DNA from: Patiria miniata
Lineage: Eukaryota > Echinodermata > Asteroidea > Valvatida > Asterinidae
Reading direction: 5' to 3'
Length of the DNA: 64,000 bases
Assembly (NCBI RefSeq): GCF_015706575.1
Contig: NW_024037069.1
Span: forward strand, 45,318,347-45,382,346
The notes under the pieces are model-generated. The model was given only the letters and a program-made list of their open reading frames with translations. It was not told where the DNA came from and ran no database searches. Below are positions 33,791-45,067 of the stretch, one piece after another. A program made the translations under genes and the position numbers. The stretch's first letter is position 1. Each line of letters begins with the position of its first letter.

Positions 33791-36398
33791 CGGTCCAAGT
33801 GGCTAAAATTCTTTCAGTCGTTTATATAATAGCATGAGAAATACCTGATGTTTTCAAGTCCAATCTAGTTCATTGAAGGTCTTGGATTGAGCCCGCCAGA
33901 AGCATGTAAATTGCAGGGCAGGAAGGTCAAAGTCACAACAGCTACCAATAAACATGTTCATGTGTTGTCAGAAATGGAGTTTGTGATATGTCTTGATGTC
34001 CCTCGGGAGCATATGACAAGGAACGAAAATGTTTTCAACCTAAACAATAGAAGGCAACCAAGGGCAAACTTCAAGGTTACATTAGGTCAAACCAACGTGG
34101 ATGTGATCATTTTTGTGCATTGTAAATTGTTTTTGGAGAAAAAAAAGTTAATTTATTTGTAAAGATTGTTCTTAATTTGTTTGTACAAATAGAAAATCTT
34201 TTTTATGAGGAACAATATCTACTACATGTAGTACAATTATGTAAAAAAAGAAGAGGGAGTCACAAATTTCTTTTTTAAAAAGCCAACTCATTTTAAACTG
34301 TCAGTAAAACTAAATGAATTTTTTAAGTCAGAATATATGTGGATATAAAAACGGTTGCTTTATTTTGTGTACATTCATAAATGTTAACTTATAAATAATG
34401 AAACTGTTATGTACAGACAAAATGTATGTTTCATAAGAAATTAATAACAAGGTTTACAAATTTAAGCAGAAAGCCTCAGCATTTGTTCATTGTTACAGCA
34501 CTTTGAAATAAGCTAGCTGGCTAGTCGTTTGTTCATATTTGTTCTTATAACATTAATCTAATATGCAGCAGTGTATATGGAGATACATGCAGGGTCAAAT
34601 TTTACAGATAAATATCAATCAGTATTTACAATATAAACAAAACTGATGACAAACTTATTAATTTACAGAACTGAAATAAAATGCATGAAAGTGATAAAAA
34701 TGAAGAAAATCTATGGAATACTGTTCAACGACTTCTTTCAGAATTAAAAAGAGCAACAACTGAATTTTGTGCCTTTTTAAAATGAGAAATTATTTTTGAG
34801 AAAGCTATATTGTTTTGAAAATGGTCTAATAATTTGTTTGTATTTTATGTTGTATTCTGAACCAATTTTTACAATAAAGTAATGAACAATAATTTCAACA
34901 TTAATAGCTTGAAGGCTAAGGTCATTAATACGTCATCCTCGCTAGCTAGGGTAGTTGTGCTCTTGTAGGTCGTAAGATGGTAGCTTTGCAATCCAAATCC
35001 ACGTAATCATTTACTCTCACTCAATATTCTTGATTCATGATCTGCGTGGTCATTTTTTTCTGGAGCTTGTTAGCCAATAGGAAAGCAGGTAACATGTAGC
35101 CATTTAATATAATTTTTAAGGCAACAAAAAAAGGACGACCATTGTGTACGTATGAGAACCAAATGTCAAGCATTTTTGTTTGAACGGCCTACAATATCAC
35201 CAGAGAACTACTGTTCAAAGCCTCTTGAATGGTGGAGATGTTTTTGACTGGTGGGGGCCAGAGCTTGTGCCACATGGCCCAGCCAGTGGCAACCAAAGCC
35301 CATACCGTACATAAATTTGTGTTGGTCAGTTTTTATGACAAGTAATCCGATCGGACAGAAATTGTGTCAATCCATATTTCGAAGTGTCGCGAATAATTAA
35401 TTGCATAAGGTCAAAGAAGTATATGTGGACTCGGCATGCTTGGGTACCGTCTTACGATGTGAGAGTTGGCTAGCGAAGGTGGAAGAGACACCACGTAGCA
35501 CTTTATTTATTTTGAAGTATGTTTTGAAGTCTCAAAACTGACAAGTTTGCTTATCCTAAAACTGTGCCCGACAAGCAATGTTAATTACTTGGAACTTTGG
35601 CCTCAACCTTACGCAAGCCTTTTTCCGAATTGCACCAAGCCATGTTGCTGTTTGTTAACGTCGTAGGCATGACAAGTTGATTTAAGTGCCATTCAGAACG
35701 TTGGTATTTTTCCACTTGTCAACAATAATTCGGCAGCATGTTTCCTCAACTATTCAAAATAACACAACATTCCAGGGATAAACCTAATTTGTTAGGTGAG
35801 CTGAGGAGATTCAGTTTGACACAAAGTAATGCACCTTAAAACTACTCAGAAAGTTAATTCTGATCTGTAAAATATGCCATACAACATATCTGATTTTAAA
35901 AAAAGTTGGAAGGTTATTAGTTTTTAACTCTTTTAGTGAAGATTTTTTATCTTCGTTCAAAAACTTCTCACATTTAATTTCATGTGTCGTCTTTCAGTTA
36001 AATTAAAAATAAATGAATCAGAATTTGGTTACAAACGAGCTAAAATATGAAAATGAAGCTGGCAAGTTTACCTTTCATATAAAAAAAAAGGAAAAGAAAT
36101 ATCAAGTTGAAAGCACCCTTTTGCACTTTTCCATTTTCAGTTGTTCACTAGATACAATATGTTTTGATTTGAAAGCTCATAGAAAAACATGACTTAGCAA
36201 TCTTAATTATCAAAATTACTGCATTTGTTAACTCAGAACAAGCATTTCACAAAGTTGCTGATGGCAAGTTAATTGGTTTGAGATTAAAATAATCTTAGTT
36301 TTGATCAGTGTTAATCTAAAATGAAAATAAATATCAGAACAATGTTTACAATTCCTCACAAAGCCTCTTTACAGCTCGTGTTCTCTGATTTATACAAC
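33791..36398. other. Non-coding stretch downstream of coiled-coil gene
   Basis: Contains an AATAAA at 33947-33952 that could be the polyadenylation signal of the upstream gene, followed by AT-rich spacer. One inverted-repeat element lies at about 34938-35479. I see no exon. Confidence 0.5.
34938..35479. mobile_element. Probable inverted-repeat element
   Basis: Outer arms CTCGCTAGC and GCTAGCGAAG and inner arms GTCGTAAGATGGTA (34969-34982) and TACCGTCTTACGAT (35445-35458; 12 of 14 pair) bracket about 460 bp. The pairing is partial, so the exact ends and family are unclear. Confidence 0.45.
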
Positions 36399-36546
36399 AG
36401 GAGACTTTTGAGACAATTGGTGGCAGCAAACACACTGGTCCTTTTCATTTGTTTGCATCATGTTTAAGCAAATGTGCGCATGTTCAAAATGAAAAAAAAA
36501 ATCAACAGAAAAGGACCGGTGTGCTTGCTGCCACCAAGCGTCCCCC
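36399..36546. mobile_element. Foldback MITE (GGGAGACTTTTGAGAC), copy 2
   Basis: Related to 21396-21551: GAGACTTTTGAGACAATTGG then GTGGCAGCAAACACACTGG, with the inverted arm ending GGTGTGCTTGCTGCCACCAA. The outermost bases have decayed on the right side. Confidence 0.7.
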
Positions 36547-37154
36547 AGAGCCGTAGCCAGCGTGGTGGAAGGGCAAGGTCATTTTTACCATAAACAGTTG
36601 ATTATGCATGGAAATACACAATCGCAAGGAAATGATGGACCTGCGGTTGATTTCCCTCGCCTGGCTACGGGCCTGCTCCAAACATCTCCCTTTCTACAAG
36701 ACTTGACAACTATGATACACACCAGTTGTATTGGTGACTGTTACATAACTTTTTGAGTTTGGCATTCTGTTACTGTACAAGAGTTGTAATAGCTCCACTA
36801 GAAGTAAATTGTTTTGCTGGGCCCAGACTGACTCACTGACTGACTTACTGTCAGTTGTGAGCTGGGCAGTGCTATTGTATAGGATAACCCTGTAATACCA
36901 ATGAATGGGCTAGCTCCGGCCCATTGTGTAGGCTATTGTAGGCCTACATGAAATGACTTGCAGTGAATAGCCATTCTTTTCTGGTTCTTTTCTTACAGCA
37001 GTTTTCCATGGCGTGGGCTGGTGGGAGTACTTGAAAGTGCTTGGGAAATGTGATAAATATTTGATTGTTTTTTTCCAAACGTTTCTTTGGCAGTAACCAT
37101 AACTTCCTCAGTATGTTTACAAAGAATCACCCTCAATTCACCAGAGTAGTTACC

Positions 37155-37255
37155 AGATCATCACAAGCCAATCACAAGCCAATTGCAAGCCAATCACAAG
37201 CCAATCACAAGTCAATCACAAGCCAATTACAAGCCACTCACAAGCCAATCACACT
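37155..37255. repeat. Short tandem repeat, AAGCCAATCAC units
   Basis: About nine imperfect 10-11-bp units (CACAAGCCAAT, AAGCCAATTGC, AAGTCAATC), followed by GACTTGACTTGTGAT repeats near 37285-37310. There are no unique spacers, so it is not CRISPR-like. It appears related to the dispersed ACTTGTGAT foldback family. Confidence 0.75.
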
Positions 37256-37536
37256 TTATACAGTTTCAAGTTGATTTAGTTTATGACTTGACTTGTGATT
37301 TGACTTGTGATAAACAACCCTTCAATCCAAATCTGTGCATTGTAAAGCGATCGCATCTTTTTTTGTAATTAAACAACTCTGCCATATCCAGCCCCACATT
37401 TTGGATGAGTGAGCCATCCAATTCAATCACACGACGCCGATATTGTATCAACCAGGACAACCAGTTGGCCGTTCTCTCAGCTGTTGCTCTCATTGTTGCC
37501 AATTAGTCTTCGAGGCTGAGACATGTTTCGTCAGTT

Positions 37537-40344
37537 TCATATCTTGGTGCCGACTGTCAATCCATTTGTCTGAAACAGAAAGGATAAGTAAATGTAAACA
37601 CCTCTGATTGCAACTGAAATTGAAATTAAAAAAAATGAAATTGAAGCTCGTGACTGCTGTGTAATCAAACCGTTTATTTTAAGAATGCAAAAGAAGAGGA
37701 AATTGGTTTCATGTTTGAAGAAATAACTGAGAATGGATTGAAGGTGACACCAACAACAGTAAAGGTCAGATTGATAAAGTTTTATTCTCAAAAAATCTTT
37801 TTCTTGATAATAAAGACAACAATGCAAACCAAATAATAAATATGAAAAAAATTGTAAAATATTCACATTTTAAAGTAAAATGCCGTGTTTGTAATAAATT
37901 TAACAAAAATCTTGGAGGACAGACTTTTCTGTTAACTTTCACAACAACACTCATTACCTTAATTGGTCAAACTTTCAATAATACAAAATTTACATCCAAC
38001 CAGTGGATTGCTTACAGCCAGTTAATTGGCTCATAATATAAAAAGATTTGATATTCGTTCTCCCTCTTTTTTTCCTAGTTGGGGGGGGGGGGGGGAGGGG
38101 AGTGAACATCTGAGATTTGACGACAAAATGTACTCGATGTCTCATTAAAGAAGCGTACTTAATGAGTTAACCCGAGACACTTAAATGAGTTAACCCAAGA
38201 CAATGACCAACCTTGACTTGTGTGAACTGGTATGGTACATGCAGCGTACAGCTATTGTGCTCCACAACCAGTAGACCTTTTGTTGCAGAGACACCGGTGA
38301 CTAAAACTGGTTCCCCGATCACAAGCAATGGCTCAGAACATGTATCTATAAAGACAGAAGAGAAAAAAGTACTCACTAACAAAGTTTTGTACAAATAAAA
38401 ACAACCCAGCTCTTTCAATCCTTGTTTCACAAACAACTGTTGTATCCAACGTTGGAATATGTGCACAAGTACACGGTGAGTCCAAAAAAAAAAAAAAAAG
38501 GAACCCAAATGGCAGGATCATTTTCTTAATAAAGTTCTGCATGTAGCACTTTCAAAATGTAGGATATGAAAGCCCAATCAATAAGCTTTCTTTTAGTACA
38601 AGAATCATTCAAATCACCCATGTACTTTTCAAGTTATGGAATATTAAACACAACTACCATTTTAAAGTTCTGTCCACGGATCACAAAAAAGGTGTGCATT
38701 CTTTCAGCAAAACGAAAACAATTCACACATCCCTCAATTGTTTTCGTTTTGCTCAAAGAAGACTTACGTGAAAGAACACTTAAATTGCTCCTGCCATTTG
38801 GGTTTCCTTTTTATGATTCGCCCTGTATACACTTAGTGGTTGAAAATTCTGGAGTTAAAAGTCAGGTAAAGATGTTACTGATTTGACACAAAAAGTTTTG
38901 ACAAAGTGGATGGGTGTATCAATTAGTTGCTCCCCGACTCTTGTAGGTACACAACACAACATAATTCCTAAAAAGGGATAAATCAATAAGAGAAGTTAAA
39001 GTGTGAAGACCTTCAATTTCAAAGGCCCCAAACAGTAAAACTCAAAGTATTTAGATCAACATCAGGGTTCCCCAAATAAATTGCCCACTGCAGTATTGAA
39101 TCTTGTTCGGTTAAGCATGGCGAGGATAAAGCTGATTTCAAGATCATTAAATTTTTGGGAAGAGGAGAAAATGGGCAAGGCAGTTTTAGGTTGGCAAAAT
39201 CTGTATGATAAACAGTAAATACTGTATCTGAGTTAAAGTCAGTCAATCTCTTTTTGTCCTCTGAATTTTCCTCTTTCTGTTTAATATTAAACATCCACAA
39301 TAGTTTCATATCCGTAACAAATATCTCTAAAATCATTATTTAAAAATAAATATGCTTTCATTATAACAACTGCAAACCCATAGATATATATTAAGCAAAT
39401 TGAAACTGATTCTTTGCGTTAATACGATGAATAAACAGAGCAATAACTTAAACAATTACAAAGAAGCTTGAAAATAAACATCATTAAGGAAATATTCCAA
39501 CATCTTGGTTTCAGTTTTTTGCTAAGAATCTTGGCTCTGTCAGTAAACCGATTCAAAGTGAAACTAAAATGCCTCCTTGAAACTACTGTAGCAAAATGTA
39601 TTCAAGTTGTTTGGATGTCATTTGTTTTGATCACTTATCTCTATAATTGCTAAATATGGTATTAATACTACAAATGTATTCAAGAAACAGTTTTGCTTGT
39701 AAATTGAAGGTGCTTTTGTTGATCATATTTTATTTCCTTATCACAAACAAATAGAATCAGAAAGCTCATATTTCCACACACGTTCACAACTAGAAACTTA
39801 TTTTATAATTTCAGTAAGTAAAATGTATTCAAGAAACACTTTTGCTTGTAAATTGAAGGTGCTTTTGTTGACCATTTCTTAATCACAAACAAATAGAATA
39901 AGAAACTTCATATTTTCCCTCACGTAAACGACTTGAAACTGAAGTGACAGTCCTATCTCACATTCACATTTAAGTGGTATTACTCATTGTTCTTGAAAAC
40001 CTTTGCATGGGCCAATGACAACTTGTGTTACTCAGAACACGAGCCAATAAAACATTACGTGACTCAGAACTGACCAATCAGCTGTCACTAAAATGTCGGA
40101 TGAGAATCAGTATCATATGTCGTACGGTGGTAAACTGGATGCCATTTTCCCATATATAATGCGTTAGTTCCTTATAGCAAACACCACAAGCTTCAATCTC
40201 TGCCTGATGCCACTGGTTACAGCTCCTCCTTCTACTGAGACTATAGCCTTTCATTTCCTCAACAATCTTCAAGTGTGTGATCAGCAAGCGTCGCTCCAAG
40301 AACAAGCCTTGTTTTGCCAAACAAGCAAGACCAGTTGCCTCAGC
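37537..40344 (-). CDS. Candidate exons of an unrecognised minus-strand gene
   Basis: Three segments join in phase on minus: 40344-40185 (GLFLERRLLITHLKIVEEMK, then NQWHQAEIEAC), 38345-38212 (DTCSEPLLVIGEPVLVTGVS, KGLLVVEHNSC, HVPYQFTQVK) and 37569-37537 (TNGLTVGTKI, stop). The middle segment is the best supported: 45 residues, a TATAG acceptor, an AAG|GTTGGT donor and a beta-rich SH3-like pattern. The first segment's donor (TGTG|GTGTTT) is weak and no start exon was found. I do not recognise the family. It could equally be a decayed gene, or unrelated open stretches. Confidence 0.33.
38470..38827. mobile_element. Small TIR element, TACACGGTGAGTC ends
   Basis: The left end TACACGGTGAGTCC, with a poly-A run and then AAGGAACCCAAATGGCAGGA, pairs with the right end, whose complement reads TACAGGGCGAATC then AAAGGAAACCCAAATGGCAG. 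TA lies at both edges and the ends resemble Tc1/mariner-type termini (inference). The roughly 360-bp interior has no transposase. Confidence 0.6.
39672..39945. repeat. 149-bp tandem duplication
   Basis: ATGTATTCAAGAAACA, TTTTGCTTGTAAATTGAAGG and TCACAAACAAATAGAAT recur at an offset of about 149 bases (second copy from about 39821). The copies differ by small indels. There is no coding signal. Confidence 0.75.
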
Positions 40345-40518
40345 CTGCATGAACTAGGCAGAAACATGCACAAGCACCGTGTTCCTACGAAAGCTTAGAA
40401 GCAGGTAGATTTTTGTTTTTACACGCCAACTGACTTTCCAGCTCCAGCTCCATTTCCTGAATGCTTTGCTTTTCTTCTATGCCTCTTCACTTCGAAAGAC
40501 AAGCACACTATCCGAGGG
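40093..40518 (+). other. Possible 5' exons of a plus-strand gene
   Basis: ATG at 40093 opens MSDENQYHMSYG and ends at a GTG|GTAAAC donor (40129). A 77-base segment with a strong TTTCCAG acceptor and GAGGG|GTAAGTT donor (40442-40518) continues in phase (APAPFPECFAFLL). A CCAAT box (40073) and an E-box lie just upstream. I cannot extend it, and a minus-strand candidate exon overlaps the intron. Weak evidence. Confidence 0.25.
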
Positions 40519-41088
40519 GTAAGTTCAAACACCGACTTAAAAGTTAAAATTAAACAACAAAAAGACTGTGTCATGAAGCAGGGTGGATTTAACCAAGTTC
40601 AAAATTTGCTCAGGTGAGTTTAATTAGTCCAAAAATATGCAAATAATGTTCATAAAAGTAGTCTCCAACTGTAAACAATAAAAGTACGGTCCAAACTGCT
40701 CTTGTGGCCTACACATGTATTATTAAGCCTCTACAAATTCAATGTCTACCCTTCTTAAGCTACTTGTTTGATTAAGTCCTTTTGTTCATATAATACTCAT
40801 TCCCACATGCTCAATGCATATGTATACAATTTGGAAATGGTTTCATTACCTAAAACAAATTCCAAAAAGTTAACAAAACAATGTGTTTTAGAAGTTTAAG
40901 CACTGCAACAAAGGAAGGCAAACTTCAGGAGACAGTATCTCGGTCGGGAGATATCCAAATCTTAGGATGAAAACTCTCGGGCTGTGCAAACTATACCAAA
41001 TACACATATCTGAATAACATTTTGTTTATTAAAAATTTTTGAACTGTAACGAGGAAACAAGGAAGAAATCAACATTATTATATTCTAT

Positions 41089-41247
41089 TCATTCAAGTTG
41101 CTTGGTTCGTTGTTTGACAAATGCCACACTTTTGTTGACAGCCGCATTCATGCATCGGAGCTCAAATATCAGCCATTCTGCTATCTGTACTTCTCTTTTA
41201 AGCTCTTTGTCAATTTTCGACAAGCGCAGATGCACAAAAATCGCGAT
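41089..41247 (-). other. Isolated coiled-coil-like open exon
   Basis: A 52-codon minus-strand frame follows a TATAGCAG acceptor and ends in TGA. It is charged and helical (KIDKELKREVQIAEWLIFEL, then FVKQRTKQLE), unlike AT-rich spacer frames. I found no upstream exon: the plus-strand GPCR occupies the next stretch. It could be the 3' exon of an unseen gene, an exon of the 37.5-40.3 kb candidate, or chance. Confidence 0.25.
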
Positions 41248-41757
41248 CTGCTATAAGTTTAGGATGGCACATGTTACGTTGAATATTGGAATAATCGAAG
41301 ACTACGTTATTAAAAAATGAACAGCTCAAGTATACTTAAAACACTTATTGGTGCAATTTACATAATGCATGCACATCAGAACCAACTTTGAATTCAAAAT
41401 GCCAATCTGGCTTTGGTGCGTCATTTTCATTTTTGGTCAAACTTTTTTGTTCCCAGGGGTAAGGATCTCATGCTTTGAAGCCGAGCAAATGAAGGTTGAC
41501 ATCGCCCAGCACAAATGAAAGTCACGGAACCAACGACTTGAAATCTCTTCACATCGTCATCAATTCCAAGCCTGTTACTTCTATCTCAGATGCCATAATC
41601 GACTTGGCTAACTCCAAAAAACATTGATGTTTTAATAGAAATGTACAAGTATTTGTTTATATTTTGACGGATAATCTTGAAACAAAAATTTCCTTGAAGT
41701 AAAACACAGTACCGGTAATTAAATAAAAAACCTTGGAAGAGCTGTTGTAAAGATAAG

Positions 41758-43083
41758 ATGTTAGGATTTATCGCAGATAGATTTGAAGCTTTAGTATACG
41801 GGAATGTCTCACTGACTGCAAACCAGCTTGATGTAATCATATGTACCTTTGTAGTATGTATATTCCACAATGAGACAGATTGTGAAGTCTCTTACATCAA
41901 CCCAAACAATCCAACAATTCCCTACATCCTGAGTTATGCAGACTTGTCAAACACTTCATATGGGGCTGTAATCTGCGCAAGCACAAACAACTCAGCGTGG
42001 AAACTGTTCCATCATTCCATATACGAGGGAACATTATCAGAAGACGCAGCCCAATTCCTGGAGTATAGCACTGTGAGTGTGGTTGTCTTTGGGTACATTG
42101 CACCCTTCATTGAGGCCTTCGGAATCCTTGCCAACCTATCCTATTTTTTTACGCTCCTTCGTGTCCGTGAATTGCGCAGCATTTTAAACTTTTATCTCGC
42201 CAATCTAGCTGTGGCAGACCTAATTGTGCTAACATGTACTTACACAACGTCAACTCAACATGATGTTTTGTACTCACAGAACAGGTTAGACACTGCAAAC
42301 ATTTCAAGTGCACAATTCTTTATCATATCAGACTTTGTGACAAAAACTATATGCACTAATCTCACTCTAAGCATCTGTACACTTATCACAGTTGAGACCT
42401 ACATAGCTATTTGCCACCCCTTTAGATACAAGCGGATTCAGACAAAGAAACGGGCCGTGCTATTCACGGTAGTGATATGGCTCGTACAATTTGCATTTGG
42501 CGTGGCAGGTTTCGTTCTACATGAGTATACGCAGGAGACTGTATGCACCTCAGGACCTATTGGAGACCGCTACAGTTCGTTAACAGGCCTGACAAAACCC
42601 GTCGCACGATATGAGCTCCCCAAAGCTTATCGTATTGCTACTGTGTCGTGTCATTTTGCGGTACTGCTGATAAATTTTGTCTTGTACGTGCTCCTTGTCA
42701 GAAAAATTCGTAAGATATCACCAGCATCTCCTGAGACCCCTAAACTGGCCAGGAGACGGAATCGTGTGACCCTGATTCTCGTAGCCAATGCGGTCATCTT
42801 CTTCATGTGCTTTCTGTCTGTAGGCATAAGTAAAGCTCTTAAGTTTGTATCCCAACCATTAACAGACAAACAGGCACGAGAAAGATATTTCACTTTTCTA
42901 GATGTGTGGACCAGCATCATTGCCATTTTGATACTACTCAAATCTTCCTTGAATCCCATCCTTTTCAACGCTGGCAGCCAAAGATTCAGAGAGGCATTCC
43001 TACAGGCGTTTTGTTGTAAGAAGAAGAAACCCACACCCAGAAATATTCCTCTTCAGGTTCTCAGACAAAATAAGACACAATAG
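41758..43083 (+). CDS. Rhodopsin-family G-protein-coupled receptor, intronless
   Basis: A 441-residue seven-helix receptor for the cell surface. The ligand is unknown. Residues 1-105 form a long extracellular tail with N-glycosylation sites (NVS, NET, NTS, NNS). TM1 carries the conserved Asn (GILANLSYFF, N126); TM2 has NFYLANLAVADL with D154; the TM3 end reads VETYIAICHPF, so E/DRY appears as ETY (213-215). A Cys near 199 and C263 could form the usual TM3-loop disulphide. TM7 has SSLNPILF (NPxxF, 399-403), then helix 8 (RFREAFLQAF) and a CCKKKK palmitoylation-type tail. TM6 reads FFMCFLS and lacks both the W and the P of CWxP. The single open frame and this layout resemble the large lineage-specific, intronless peptide/orphan receptor expansions of echinoderms. 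The start is the first ATG of the frame. Confidence 0.9.
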   Translation: MLGFIADRFEALVYGNVSLTANQLDVIICTFVVCIFHNETDCEVSYINPNNPTIPYILSYADLSNTSYGAVICASTNNSAWKLFHHSIYEGTLSEDAAQFLEYSTVSVVVFGYIAPFIEAFGILANLSYFFTLLRVRELRSILNFYLANLAVADLIVLTCTYTTSTQHDVLYSQNRLDTANISSAQFFIISDFVTKTICTNLTLSICTLITVETYIAICHPFRYKRIQTKKRAVLFTVVIWLVQFAFGVAGFVLHEYTQETVCTSGPIGDRYSSLTGLTKPVARYELPKAYRIATVSCHFAVLLINFVLYVLLVRKIRKISPASPETPKLARRRNRVTLILVANAVIFFMCFLSVGISKALKFVSQPLTDKQARERYFTFLDVWTSIIAILILLKSSLNPILFNAGSQRFREAFLQAFCCKKKKPTPRNIPLQVLRQNKTQ

Positions 43084-43545
43084 TAGACGTGCTTTGAGAC
43101 ATGAAAAAAAGAAAACCAAAAAGCTACTGTCAGCCATCCACAAAGTGCACTTACTGTCCGCAATGTCACTTATTTACTGCATTTGAAGTTATCAAAATAA
43201 TACGATATCAAAATTCACAGTCAGAAAGACATTTGATGTGTTAAAAGTTTCAATTACATTGTAAATTGATAGAAACTTACAAAAAGGGAGAATCAGCTTA
43301 TTTAAGTATGTTTTATGTTTTATGTCGTCATTCTACTCTTTTTGTTATGAATACTATTAAATGCTTTCTTGCCCTGCAAAATGTTACAGTTACAGTTTCA
43401 TCCTGACAATTTATACAATCAGCAGTGCCGCTTATATTTAATGTTGTTATTTTATTTTATTTTTCATTAATTTAATTTTGAAGGGTATGTTTCTGGGATG
43501 TTGAGTTTGATCTAGGAATTAAACAGAATCAGGATTAAGATGGGC
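43084..43545. other. Non-coding, GPCR 3' flank
   Basis: AT-rich sequence after the receptor stop codon, with no open frame of note and no clear repeat. It probably includes the GPCR 3' UTR. Confidence 0.5.
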
Positions 43546-44689
43546 TACCGTAATTTTCGGAATATAAGCCGCGGCTTATACGTTGAATTTGCCCATGAAA
43601 ATGTTTACTGCGGCTTATACACAGGGCGGCTTATACGCCAAGCCTTGAAGAATAAAAATGACATTTACATGTGTATTTAATGTACTGGTACAAGAAGAGA
43701 TGTGTTGGTGAAATAATTATCAATTAAGAAAGTCATTAACAAACCTAAAGCACGTCCCACAAAAAGATACCGAGCGGTAAAAAGTACGGCTAGTGAAAGC
43801 TGTCCCTTGGACATCGGCAACCAACCGTACGTGATGCTGCCTATGCTGCATGCATGCTGCGTGGATTCCCCATGGACCACACCATTTGTGGTAATAAAGG
43901 GGTGCACTTTCTTGGGAACAATAATTACCAATATTTCCCCAGTTTAAAAAAAGGAAAAAGACAACTAATACTTTTTATGGAGTTTGAAACATATCTTTAT
44001 TTGATAATCAGTTGTTTAACGTCACAATATAATATTTTTTCTTGAAATGTATTCAAGAAACGATGTGAAACTCAAAACAGGGGTGAAACCACCCCTACGA
44101 AATTAATGGATTCGTCCATAAAAATCTCGGCATCGTGTTGACTGTTTTCGAAGAAAGTTACGATCCAAACTTGAAGTTTTGACTTTACTACTCGTTAGTA
44201 ATCACAACAATTTGATAAGTTTTGCTGTAAAAACGGACTTGTTTATTCTTTAGGACAAAACAACTCAGCGTCTGTTGCCACAAAGCAGGATTTGTAGCGC
44301 TCCATTCAGACAACACATGGTGGGTTGCATACTCTCTCAAGTGCTGGGGGAAAATAATGTCATTCGCCGGCACAGGCTCACTGACAAGCCAGCCGGCAGC
44401 AATTCCCGTTTTTTATTTCTCATCATCAATTTCCATATTTGTTTGTAAGAGTAATCGACTGTAAATGATTTGACATAACATTTGTGGCCCTTTTATAGCT
44501 TTCGTAGTGTAAATGGAACTGGTTCAGAGCATTTTGACTAGAATTTGGAGGCCTTACAAAATTGAACCGCTGCGGTTGGTGCGGCTTATACGCCGGTGCG
44601 GCTTATACGCCGACTTCAAATCTTAATTTGCAGATTTTTGCGTGCTGCGGCTTATACGCCGCGCAGCTTATATTCCGAAAATTACGGTA
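43546..44689. mobile_element. 1.1-kb non-autonomous TIR element (CCGTAATTTTCGG)
   Basis: TA at each edge flanks inverted ends CCGTAATTTTCGGAATATAA and its complement. Subterminal repeats of GCGGCTTATACGCC occur at both sides (about 43570-43640 and 44578-44662). The interior has minor open frames but no transposase I recognise. The TA flanks point to a TA-targeting family (Tc1/mariner-like), by inference. Confidence 0.8.
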
Positions 44690-45067
44690 ATTAATGTCAA
44701 GGGCTACGAGTCCAAATCATAAGAGTTGTCTTTTAATGGAATATCTTTTGATGGAAATATTGCATGTGTATAAATACTGATTATTTGCAGTATTGTTATA
44801 TAAACTCACCACAAGTGCATTGTTGCTGTAATAATGTCATCGTATTTAAATTTAACTTATTTCAACTTGTGTTTACTTTATTTTGTGACAATTTGGGGTT
44901 TAACGGCTGATTCTGCCAAAATCGTACAATGCACAGTATTAACTCAATGTCACTTGAACTATATAATCTGCTTTTTAACAAGGGCTTATATTTGGGAGCA
45001 ATCTCTCATTGAAAAGCTGCTAACTTACCTCATGCAAAAAAGGCAGCTTATGTGGACAATCTTTTTC

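Noticed and set aside
37155-37255. A CRISPR-like array
   Set aside because: Units are 10-11 bp, contiguous and without unique spacers, in a eukaryotic context.
42651-43034. A 127-codon minus-strand frame
   Set aside because: It lies entirely antisense to the well-supported GPCR and has no family features.
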